DNA of 7,125 nucleotides from an uncultured Bacteroidia bacterium (lineage in GTDB: Bacteria; Bacteroidota; Bacteroidia; Bacteroidales; UBA932), in assembly GCA_902767465.1 (NCBI GenBank), contig CACXHM010000021.1, forward strand, positions 1 to 7,125, written 5' to 3'. Each line of letters starts with the position of its first letter. Position 1 is the stretch's first letter. Of this stretch, positions 1 to 5,986 are shown one piece after another. Below the pieces are notes generated by a model. It searched no databases, was not told the DNA's origin, and saw only the letters and a program-made list of their open reading frames with translations. Both the position numbers and the translations under genes were made by a program.

Positions 1-21
1 ATATGGCAAGAACTTTCTCAT
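1..21 (-). CDS. Start of a further gene, cut by the left window edge
   Basis: Four bases after the fimbrillin D stop (TGA TGTT ATG), an open frame begins MRKFLPY and runs off the window. The Met-Arg-Lys then hydrophobic pattern and tight spacing are what another signal-peptide-bearing operon member would show. Only seven codons are visible, so identity cannot be given. Confidence 0.45.
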
Positions 22-25
22 AACA

Positions 26-1243
26 TCAGTCGTCAAGATTTTCCAAGTCAACTTTGATGGTGTTCACATCGGTACTCGCCTCCGGCCAGTCCTCCGTCTC
101 AACGGAGAATTTAATGGCGTTGAGGGTGACAGTGATGGAATAGTTGTATATTTTGTTACGCTCCCACCCGGTAAGCCCCCCGGCACTGAGCGAAGTTCTG
201 AGGTGACCTTTATATGTGTAGTATTCACCATTTCCAAGGTAATCTTCACGATTAACCCTGAATGTAACTTCCACAACATCCTTGTTCGGATCGTCAACAT
301 CGAACTGATGAGGGATCATCAGCATCACGGCAGCACGTTTTTCTGCGTCGGTGCCGGATTCGTCATAGAATGTCGTATTGAATTCGGAGTTGTTGGAGTT
401 GAAACCGCTCCAGTTGAATGCCATTGCCGCATTGCCCCTGCCGTCGGGAGAGGAAATGATAGAAGGAGTGCATATTCCGCTCACAGGAACTCCCAGGAAC
501 TTGAACTGTACGGAGTCTATCTGGACAGCATCATTATCCAGCACGAAATCGATCTTTTTGATACGGATCTGGCTCAGCATGTGGTGGAAAGTGAATTTCA
601 CGTCACCTTCTCCGGTAAGGTAGTCCGCCTTCTTGCTCTGGTTGAGACACATGTCCGAAATCATGAAGTCAACCTGCCTGGAAGCGTCGGTATTCACCAC
701 AAATTTGAATTTAGGGAATCCGACAGGATTGTGTGCATAACCGTAGTGGTCATCTTCCGGATCCTGAAGGGTGATACCGGTGCCGTCACTCTCCGCATCC
801 TCGCCAACTTCAAAAGCATTTGCAGCATAGGGATAGTAGGCAAAGAAAGAAATACGGTCGGTAGTGTTCTTGGGCCAGTAGCGCCACTCGCTGCGCGGAT
901 AGTAGTAAGTATAGGTACCGGGCGTCGGTTCCTGCCTCTGTACCCAATAGTTCAGCATCAGATTGGAACGGTTCTCATTCACGGTGCTGCTCCACTCTCC
1001 GACAGTGCCGGTAGATGAGTTTCCCTTGTGCAGATATGCGAACACCCCGAACTTGCTGTCCACCGGGATATTGGTCGTTGCAGTCTTGCTACCGCCGATG
1101 TAACTGTCTCCGGCCTTGGAAGATGCGGTACGCAAAGCAAAGGTATCGAATCCCACAAGGTCATCCGCCTCCTCGACGATCGTAACCTTCGAGCAGGAAA
1201 TGATTGCGGCAAGAAGCCCTGCTATGATGAGTATCTTTTTCAT
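26..1243 (-). CDS. Fimbrillin D, fimbrillin-family lipoprotein
   Basis: A 405-residue protein from the ATG at 1243 (MKKILIIAGLLAAIISC, lipobox Cys 17). The ATG at 1252, directly abutting the previous stop, would add only three residues and is an equally possible start. Fimbrillin landmarks: ASSK-AGD with a likely cut at K43|A44; FGVFAYLHKG, almost the same as fimbrillin C; EWRYWPKN...FFAYYPY at 119-139; VDFMISDM; FTFHHMLSQI around His220-221; LMIPHQ; and the C-terminal NYSITVTLNAIKF...EDW. Two non-lipobox cysteines, 199 and 258 (SGIC), give a candidate disulfide; the second matches fimbrillin C. After the usual terminal Trp it carries a further, partly acidic tail of about 19 residues (ending VDLENLDD) absent from its three paralogues. 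The longer, more divergent sequence and distal operon position suit an accessory or tip subunit, but this is not proven. Confidence 0.85.
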   Translation of the reverse strand: MKKILIIAGLLAAIISCSKVTIVEEADDLVGFDTFALRTASSKAGDSYIGGSKTATTNIPVDSKFGVFAYLHKGNSSTGTVGEWSSTVNENRSNLMLNYWVQRQEPTPGTYTYYYPRSEWRYWPKNTTDRISFFAYYPYAANAFEVGEDAESDGTGITLQDPEDDHYGYAHNPVGFPKFKFVVNTDASRQVDFMISDMCLNQSKKADYLTGEGDVKFTFHHMLSQIRIKKIDFVLDNDAVQIDSVQFKFLGVPVSGICTPSIISSPDGRGNAAMAFNWSGFNSNNSEFNTTFYDESGTDAEKRAAVMLMIPHQFDVDDPNKDVVEVTFRVNREDYLGNGEYYTYKGHLRTSLSAGGLTGWERNKIYNYSITVTLNAIKFSVETEDWPEASTDVNTIKVDLENLDD

Positions 1244-1252
1244 GACTGTCAT

Positions 1253-2380
1253 TTATTCAGGCCATTCACTTGTCCAGGACATTTCGGTGACTTCACTGAA
1301 CTCGATTTTTTCGAGTCCGGCTTCTATATTATATACGTACTTGCGTCCGGGCAGCCAGCGCTTAACACCATAAGCCGTACCGGTTGAACGCCATATATAG
1401 GCTTCAAAATTGTTTCCGTCGTAGCTAAGTGTCGTTTCGGGATTGTCGGCCGCAGGAAAGACGATATCGTAAGACAGGGTCAGTTTCATGACGGAGTGGC
1501 CAGTGGACCCTTCCTCCGAAAGAGTCTGAGGCATCATCAGGAAACTCGAATTGAATGAAGACGAGATTTCAATAGTCTTGTTGCCGCTTACAGGAGACCA
1601 GAAACTCTTGGCAGCCGTGGTGTCTGCAATTGAAGCGGATGGATCAGAGCAAACACCGGAATCGGCCACATTGGTAAGGGTCATATTGACGATATTGACA
1701 GTTGCGCCCTCAGGAAGGGATTCACCGCTGCTGACAATACGGAATTCCACCAGGCTGAGCGCATGACGGAATTGCAGACGGACCGTGCCAGGAGTGGGTG
1801 TGCAGCCTTCGTATGTCTGATCCTTGTTGGCAAATGAATCAAAGAGGATGTCGGTCTGCTGGGCAGGATCGGTGGGTACGCTGTACTTTATAACAGGCAG
1901 CCCCGTAGTGCTGTTTTTGCTGAAGTCGGGAGAACCGGCGTCGGTGGTTTCGTAAAATTTAAGTTCACCCGTATTTCCGGCAGTGTAAGCCTCGTAAGGG
2001 TAGTATGCCCAGAAAGAGATGGTATTCTCTTCGTTGTAGGGCCAGAATTGAAGCGGAGAATAGCTGTAATCGGTGCCGTCGAAAGAAACCTCCTGATTGA
2101 ACATGAAATCGGGCTTCCAGCCTCCGTCGCTCCAGTGGGCGGTACTGCTGCCGACCACCCCTTTCTGCAGGTATGCAAACACACCGAAGGAAGTGTTCTC
2201 AGGCAGCGTGGTGCCGGTGATGACGCCAGCCCTTGAAGTTGCCGAGTAGGTCTGGAAGAGCATGGGATTATCCGAGAACTCCCTCTCGCCGTCAGAGTCC
2301 GTTACGATCTTGGCGCAGGCAGCAGACAGCATCGAAAGCCCTATCCAGAGTATTACTCCTTGTCTTTTCATATTGTTCAT
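1253..2380 (-). CDS. Fimbrillin C, fimbrillin-family lipoprotein
   Basis: A 375-residue protein from the ATG at 2380, chosen because an AGGG lies just upstream and the farther ATG at 2410 falls in the hairpin. The ATG at 2371 (MKRQG) is nearly as good. The signal peptide ends MLSAAC (Cys 22). Fimbrillin landmarks: ATSR-AGV with a likely cut at R50|A51; FGVFAYLQKG; QFWPYNEEN...FWAYYPY at 111-128; TDILFD at 186-191; LQFRHALSLVEF around His206; FLMMPQ; and a shortened C-terminal block (YVYNIEAGLEKIEF...W). It differs from A and B in having two extra cysteines, 193 (YEGC) and 244 (SGVC); the second aligns with a Cys in fimbrillin D. It is the only one of the four with Arg rather than Lys before the putative cut. 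Stop and next start are contiguous (TAAATG). It may be an accessory or tip subunit; that is inference. Confidence 0.85.
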   Translation of the reverse strand: MNNMKRQGVILWIGLSMLSAACAKIVTDSDGEREFSDNPMLFQTYSATSRAGVITGTTLPENTSFGVFAYLQKGVVGSSTAHWSDGGWKPDFMFNQEVSFDGTDYSYSPLQFWPYNEENTISFWAYYPYEAYTAGNTGELKFYETTDAGSPDFSKNSTTGLPVIKYSVPTDPAQQTDILFDSFANKDQTYEGCTPTPGTVRLQFRHALSLVEFRIVSSGESLPEGATVNIVNMTLTNVADSGVCSDPSASIADTTAAKSFWSPVSGNKTIEISSSFNSSFLMMPQTLSEEGSTGHSVMKLTLSYDIVFPAADNPETTLSYDGNNFEAYIWRSTGTAYGVKRWLPGRKYVYNIEAGLEKIEFSEVTEMSWTSEWPE

Positions 2381-2387
2381 AGGACCC

Positions 2388-2409
2388 TGTCGGGCGGTCA
2401 GGCCCGACA
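2388..2409 (-). promoter_or_regulatory. GC-rich intercistronic hairpin 2, between fimbrillins B and C
   Basis: TGTCGGGC pairs with GCCCGACA, a perfect 8-bp stem with a 6-base loop (GGTCAG on the plus strand). On the transcript it begins 16 bases after the fimbrillin B stop and ends 7 bases before the ATG at 2380. The 16-base core at 2391-2406 is identical to that of hairpin 1. The outer stem bases differ between copies yet still pair here (TGT with ACA), which favours a maintained structure. No U-tract follows. Its closeness to the fimbrillin C start means it could also limit ribosome access. Confidence 0.7.
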
Positions 2410-2425
2410 AGGCAAAAAGTGTAAA

Positions 2426-3529
2426 TTACTGGATGTTGTAGTAACCGATCTGCTCTGCATCCCATGCTGCGGCCTCTCCTGCGAAGAGAATCTGCTTGGG
2501 AGCGATGGTGATCACATAGGTCACGAAGTTGTTCTTCTCCCAGTCGATGTTGGCAGCGGTGGAACCACCGTCAGTGGTAACGCAGTCATCAAGATAGATT
2601 TTCCGGGTGTTGGTGGTTGGAATACCGTCGGTGGTAACTGTCCAGGTAACGGTGATGTACTGGGCATTTGCATCGGTGTTGGCAAGCATGGTCTGAGGAA
2701 CGAGAAGGAACACGTCGTCAGCATCGTTGCCGGAGTTGGCGGCGGTAGCGGTAAGGTTGCCTGCGGGGACTGCGATGGTGTAGTCGGCGGCACCGGACAC
2801 TGCGCTCCAAGCGGTAGCGGTAGCAGAGCCATCATAGCTTGCGGTAAGGGTACCGGTGTTATTGATCTTGCCGAAAGCGGCGCTGGTTACCTTGATATCG
2901 GTGTTAGGATCGTCAACAACGGCCTGCGTAGTCTTGAATTTGACCTGCACCTTGGTAAGCTGATGCTTGAAAGTGAGGTTTACAGTACCGTCAAATGTGC
3001 TGTTGGTGTTGCCATAAACCTGATCCTTGACAACATCGGCAACCATGAAATCTACCTGATCAGCGGCAGCGGCTTCAGCAGTAAAGCTGAAAGCACCGAG
3101 GCCGGCGGCAGGAGCGGTGATGGTACCCTTGTTGGAAGGATAGTAAGCATAGAAGTGCAGATAATCGGGCGTGTCACCGGATGGCCAGTAACGGGCTCCG
3201 TCGGGGTAACCGTTGACAGAACCGTCGGTTCCGACGTTGCCACCCTGATACTTGACAGTGTACCAATTGCTGAAGAATTTGGTTCCGTTGGTTCCGTCGA
3301 AGGAAGTACCGTTTGCGGTGTACCATCCCCAAACGTCGAACTCAGCATTGTTGATGAGAGTAGCCCCTGCCACATAGTTGGCGGCGTCAGCCTTTACAAG
3401 GCTCTTGGGCACGTAGTTGGTGAAGCCGATGGGAACGTTGTCGTTCTCAACGACCTTGTAGGACTCGACCTTGGCGCATCCGGCCAGGACGACTGCAGCA
3501 GCTGCTGCGATTGCAAAATACTTTTTCAT
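2426..3529 (-). CDS. Fimbrillin B, FimA/Mfa1-like lipoprotein pilus subunit
   Basis: A 367-residue protein from the ATG at 3529, which opens a signal peptide ending VVLAGC (Cys 18). An in-frame ATG at 3571 would add 14 mostly Asn/Lys residues and is less likely. Landmarks parallel fimbrillin A: SLVK-ADA with a likely cut at K46|A47; RYWPSGDTP...FYAYYPS at 113-132; VDFMVADVVKDQVYGNTN at 159-176; FKHQL around His189; FLLVPQ; and the C-terminal VTYVITIAP...W block ending GYYNIQ (fimbrillin A ends GYLNAQ). The middle is rich in Ala, Thr and Gly, as expected of a secreted beta-sandwich protein. It is the tandem paralogue of fimbrillin A and is bracketed by two copies of the same GC-rich hairpin, 3584-3603 upstream and 2388-2409 downstream. 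A stalk subunit or variant stalk subunit is the best guess. One Cys (316) lies outside the lipobox. Confidence 0.88.
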   Translation of the reverse strand: MKKYFAIAAAAAVVLAGCAKVESYKVVENDNVPIGFTNYVPKSLVKADAANYVAGATLINNAEFDVWGWYTANGTSFDGTNGTKFFSNWYTVKYQGGNVGTDGSVNGYPDGARYWPSGDTPDYLHFYAYYPSNKGTITAPAAGLGAFSFTAEAAAADQVDFMVADVVKDQVYGNTNSTFDGTVNLTFKHQLTKVQVKFKTTQAVVDDPNTDIKVTSAAFGKINNTGTLTASYDGSATATAWSAVSGAADYTIAVPAGNLTATAANSGNDADDVFLLVPQTMLANTDANAQYITVTWTVTTDGIPTTNTRKIYLDDCVTTDGGSTAANIDWEKNNFVTYVITIAPKQILFAGEAAAWDAEQIGYYNIQ

Positions 3530-3533
3530 AACG
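3465..3533 (-). repeat. Direct repeat copy 2, signal-peptide region of fimbrillin B
   Basis: Partner of 4733-4801, with five mismatches in 69 bases and no gaps. A second shared block inside the two genes is an exact 23-base match, 3003-3025 with 4274-4296, encoding part of the DQVYGNTN motif. Together they show that fimbrillins A and B arose by tandem duplication, or have been kept alike by gene conversion. Confidence 0.9.
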
Positions 3534-3583
3534 CGTTTAAAAAGTTTGTTGATAATATTGTTATTGTTCATTTCGGATCCAGA

Positions 3584-3603
3584 CGGGCGGTCAGGCCCGC
3601 CCG
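3584..3603 (-). promoter_or_regulatory. GC-rich intercistronic hairpin 1, between fimbrillins A and B
   Basis: On the plus strand, CGGGCGG pairs with CCGCCCG around a 6-base loop (TCAGGC), giving a 7-bp all-GC stem. An alternative fold pairs CGGGC with GCCCG. On the transcript it starts 12 bases after the fimbrillin A stop and ends well before the fimbrillin B start. It shares the 16-base core CGGGCGGTCAGGCCCG (3584-3599) with the second hairpin. No U-run follows on the transcribed strand, so it is not a standard intrinsic terminator. A role in mRNA processing, stabilisation or partial attenuation is inferred. Confidence 0.65.
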
Positions 3604-3615
3604 GACAAATTCATA

Positions 3616-4797
3616 TTACTGTGCGTTGAGATAACCGTTCTGCTCGGTTGCCCAGTCAACAACTTCGGCGGTGAACCAGATAGGCTTGGGTCCTATGGTG
3701 ATGGTATAGGTCACGAAGCTGTTCTTCGCCCAGTTGATGGCAGAAGCAGCAGTGTCGTCGGTATCGCTTACTTTCAGGTCGCTGTAGAACGACAAGGTTG
3801 CAGTGTTGGGGGTAGAAGAAAGCAGGCCGGTAGTACCGTTTGCACTGGCGTTGGCTGCGGTATCGTAAACCTTTACATTCCAGGTCACGTTGATTGCCTG
3901 GGTATTAGCAGCCATGTCCTGAGGAACCATGAGGAAGATGTCACCGTTGGCAACGGTAGAAGCGGTTTCAGTAAGAGCGATAGGGCTTGCGCTCTCGGGA
4001 TCTGCAGTATTCACCTTAACCTCGAATCCGGCTTCTCCGCTCTGGGCACTCCATGCGGTGGTGGTGGTTCCAAGAGCGTTCACGGCAGGACTTGCGTTCT
4101 GTGCATAAGTTGCAGTAAGAGTACCGGCATTCTTGATCTTCACGAGTTCAGCGTCAACAAGTTCGATGACAGTTGTTTCTCCAAGACCGGCAGCCTTTTT
4201 GAACTTGAACTGAATCTTTGCAAGCTGGTGCTTGAAGGTGAACTTCACAGTGCTCTTATATGAAGAACCTGCATTGGTGTTGCCATAAACCTGATCATTC
4301 ACTACATCGGCAACGCAGAAGTCAACCATGTTCTCAGAAGCAGCCTGGGCTGTGAAAGCATAGGTACCGACACCATTCGAGAAGGTAGGGGCGGTAATAC
4401 CGGCACCACCGTAAGGATAGTATGCGGTGAAAGAAAGGTTTGCAGGTGTATCGCCTGAAGGCCAGAAGCGGACGGGAGAATAGGTATTCTCGTCACCGTC
4501 GGTCTTGTCGCCCTTCCAGGTAACGACTGCAGGATTCATGAAATTCGGAGTGCCAGGGTTCACGCCAAGGAAAGAGGCATTGTCTGTCTGCCATGCGTAA
4601 ACTGCGAACTGCTTGTCGGAAACGAGCTCGGTACCGTTGATGTAGGTGTCACCGGCTTTCACAAGACTTGTAGGAGAGTAATTGGTAAAACCGATAGGAA
4701 TCTCACCATTGTTCTCGGTCACCTCGTAGTTTTCGACCTTGGCGCATCCGGCCAGGACGACTGCAGATGCAACTGCAATTGCAAAATACTTTTTCAT
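3616..4797 (-). CDS. Fimbrillin A, FimA/Mfa1-like lipoprotein pilus subunit
   Basis: A 393-residue protein starting at the ATG at 4797, which begins a clean signal peptide (MKKYFAIAVASAVVLAGC, lipobox Cys 18). The upstream in-frame ATG at 4836 would put non-signal residues in front. Fimbrillin landmarks in order: SLVK-AGD at 44-50 with a likely maturation cut at K47|A48; RFWPSGDTP...FTAYYPY at 110-129; VDFCVADV at 158-165; FTFKHQLAKIQF around His190; FLMVPQ; and the C-terminal VTYTITIGP...W...VVDW block at 362-382. In this family the subunit is lipidated, moved to the surface, trimmed by a protease and polymerised by strand exchange using its C-terminal strand. Closest relative here is the next gene (fimbrillin B), with near-identical DNA around the signal peptide. 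A GC-rich hairpin lies 12 bases past the stop. It is a good candidate for a stalk subunit, but stalk versus tip is not decided by sequence. Confidence 0.88.
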   Translation of the reverse strand: MKKYFAIAVASAVVLAGCAKVENYEVTENNGEIPIGFTNYSPTSLVKAGDTYINGTELVSDKQFAVYAWQTDNASFLGVNPGTPNFMNPAVVTWKGDKTDGDENTYSPVRFWPSGDTPANLSFTAYYPYGGAGITAPTFSNGVGTYAFTAQAASENMVDFCVADVVNDQVYGNTNAGSSYKSTVKFTFKHQLAKIQFKFKKAAGLGETTVIELVDAELVKIKNAGTLTATYAQNASPAVNALGTTTTAWSAQSGEAGFEVKVNTADPESASPIALTETASTVANGDIFLMVPQDMAANTQAINVTWNVKVYDTAANASANGTTGLLSSTPNTATLSFYSDLKVSDTDDTAASAINWAKNSFVTYTITIGPKPIWFTAEVVDWATEQNGYLNAQ

Positions 4798-4801
4798 AAC
4801 G
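4733..4801 (-). repeat. Direct repeat copy 1, signal-peptide region of fimbrillin A
   Basis: This 69-base block matches 3465-3533 at 64 of 69 positions without gaps. It contains an identical 34-base run (4733-4766) and an identical 24-base run (4778-4801). It covers the start codon, the signal peptide, the lipobox and the first residues after the Cys. Mismatches are confined to the hydrophobic core of the signal peptide. Confidence 0.9.
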
Positions 4802-4852
4802 ATTAGAAGATTTATATTATTATTAATTTGTAACATTTTGTTTCATTTTCTA
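4798..4852 (-). other. AT-rich leader between DUF5119 gene and fimbrillin A
   Basis: These 55 bases separate the DUF5119 stop from the fimbrillin A start and are strongly A/T-rich. I see no hairpin and no Bacteroides-type promoter (TTTG about 25 bases before TAnnTTTG) on the minus strand. An in-frame ATG at 4836 would add 13 residues (MLQINNNINLLIV) before the signal peptide, but it is probably just an A-rich 5' leader. It may still hold a weak internal promoter that I cannot recognise. Confidence 0.45.
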
Positions 4853-5986
4853 TTATAAGGTTATTCCAGCTTCAATCTCTTCCTCCCAATCTTCCACACC
4901 TGCAACGAATCCTCCGCCTCCGGTCTCGGGCTTGACATCCGGCAGGATGATGGCAGGATCGGTAACGCTGCCGAAGATCAGACGGTAAAGACCGCGGTAT
5001 CCTTTGTTAGGGGGAAGAACCTGGATCTTGTCGCCTATGCTGAACACATAGTCCGCCTGCGTTTTGTTGTCGACCAACAAGGTGGAAACATTGAGGGTAG
5101 AGTCTCGCACCGAAGAAGGCATCTCGCCGTCCGGAAGACCGAAGGTAGTGATGATACCATCCACATGGCCGATACGGTCAGAATAATTATCCATCTCCAG
5201 TTCCCACTGGCTGATAATCTGAATGGCTTTTCCGGATCCGGTAATGTTTTGCGTGAGTTCGAAGGAACGGGCCATGCCGCTGGTAGAAGCACGCACCGAA
5301 CGCAGCACGTCAGCCCTGCCGGCGTATATGGTCACCCACAACTGCGAAACTATATTCTGCGGATATACCGGGATTCGAATTGTGTAGTATTCCACCCTTT
5401 CTTCATACCATAGTTCTTCCTCACTCTTGGTCTCGCCAGACTTGCTTTCTGCTTTTGTCTTATTCTTGGTACGTGCGGCACGAAGGCTCTTGAGGTTGGT
5501 ATAGTAGTACTGGTAGTCCTCAGTCATCTTGGTGGTGATTTCGAACTCTTCGCTTACACCTGCACAGACAATCTCGGGATTCTCCACCACGACCTCATCG
5601 TCGGTCCTGGTCACCCATGCCGCAGAACTCTCACGAAGGCTTGTGGAAGCAGCGTTGAACGATGTCATATTGTCGAACTGCATCCTCCAGTATTCCTCGG
5701 GGCTCTGGGTTATCATGAACATCTTGTAGTGTCCTACGGGAAGCTGCACCTCGCAGGAATCCACATTGGATGTGGTGATGGTGGTGTAATACTCTCCATC
5801 GCGGAAGAAATACATGGTAACTCCGGAAGGAGTCACTCCTTCGGGATAGGCCTCCACCTTCCAGATGCACTTGATGATCACGCGCACGGTGGAGCGGTAA
5901 ATGCCTTCCAGCGGGCGGCGTTCGCATCCGAACGCTGCAAGCAGGAGAACCACGAGGGCAAACAGGATATTTCTTCTCTTCATCAT
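4853..5986 (-). CDS. DUF5119 lipoprotein, likely fimbrial anchor/accessory
   Basis: A 377-residue protein. It has a lipoprotein signal (MMKRR, a hydrophobic run, then AAFGC with the lipidated Cys at residue 21), so it should be an outer-membrane or surface lipoprotein. Residues about 31-100 form a beta-sandwich-like region (VRVIIKCIWKV, GVTMYFFRDGEYY, LPVGHYKMFM) of the kind seen in DUF5119 and FimB/Mfa2-type anchors. The C-terminus has a Gly run (GGGGF, 356-360) then VEDWEEEIEAGITL, matching the GGGF...W...I.I ending I associate with DUF5119 proteins. A Lys/Glu-rich insert lies at about 167-195. Non-lipobox cysteines are at 40, 78 and 131. The start overlaps the upstream stop by 4 bases and has a strong ribosome binding site. 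Position between the DUF3575 gene and the fimbrillins suggests a pilus base or accessory subunit; that role is inferred. The family call is firm. Confidence 0.85.
   Translation of the reverse strand: MMKRRNILFALVVLLLAAFGCERRPLEGIYRSTVRVIIKCIWKVEAYPEGVTPSGVTMYFFRDGEYYTTITTSNVDSCEVQLPVGHYKMFMITQSPEEYWRMQFDNMTSFNAASTSLRESSAAWVTRTDDEVVVENPEIVCAGVSEEFEITTKMTEDYQYYYTNLKSLRAARTKNKTKAESKSGETKSEEELWYEERVEYYTIRIPVYPQNIVSQLWVTIYAGRADVLRSVRASTSGMARSFELTQNITGSGKAIQIISQWELEMDNYSDRIGHVDGIITTFGLPDGEMPSSVRDSTLNVSTLLVDNKTQADYVFSIGDKIQVLPPNKGYRGLYRLIFGSVTDPAIILPDVKPETGGGGFVAGVEDWEEEIEAGITL

Noticed and set aside
203..1018. A 271-residue open frame on the plus strand
   Set aside because: It is antisense to fimbrillin D, with no recognisable motif and no ribosome binding site; a shadow of the coding strand.
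2388..2409. Intrinsic terminator after fimbrillin B
   Set aside because: The stem is good, but the transcribed strand continues GGGTCCTATGAACA with no U-tract, and the next gene starts 7 bases on, so full termination is unlikely.
2360..3634. A 424-residue open frame on the plus strand
   Set aside because: It lies wholly antisense to fimbrillin B, which has a signal peptide, lipobox and family motifs. The plus frame encodes Gly/Val/Cys-rich sequence with no recognisable domain, as expected from the codon bias of the real gene.
4834..4836. Upstream in-frame ATG as the start of fimbrillin A
   Set aside because: It would place 13 residues ahead of a textbook MKK signal peptide, and the intervening DNA looks like an A-rich leader; fimbrillin B starts the same way at its MKK.
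4798..4852. Possible internal promoter before fimbrillin A
   Set aside because: The stretch is AT-rich, but on the minus strand I find no TTTG or TAnnTTTG pair of the Bacteroides type. The TATAAT-like string overlaps the DUF5119 stop and is not convincing by itself.
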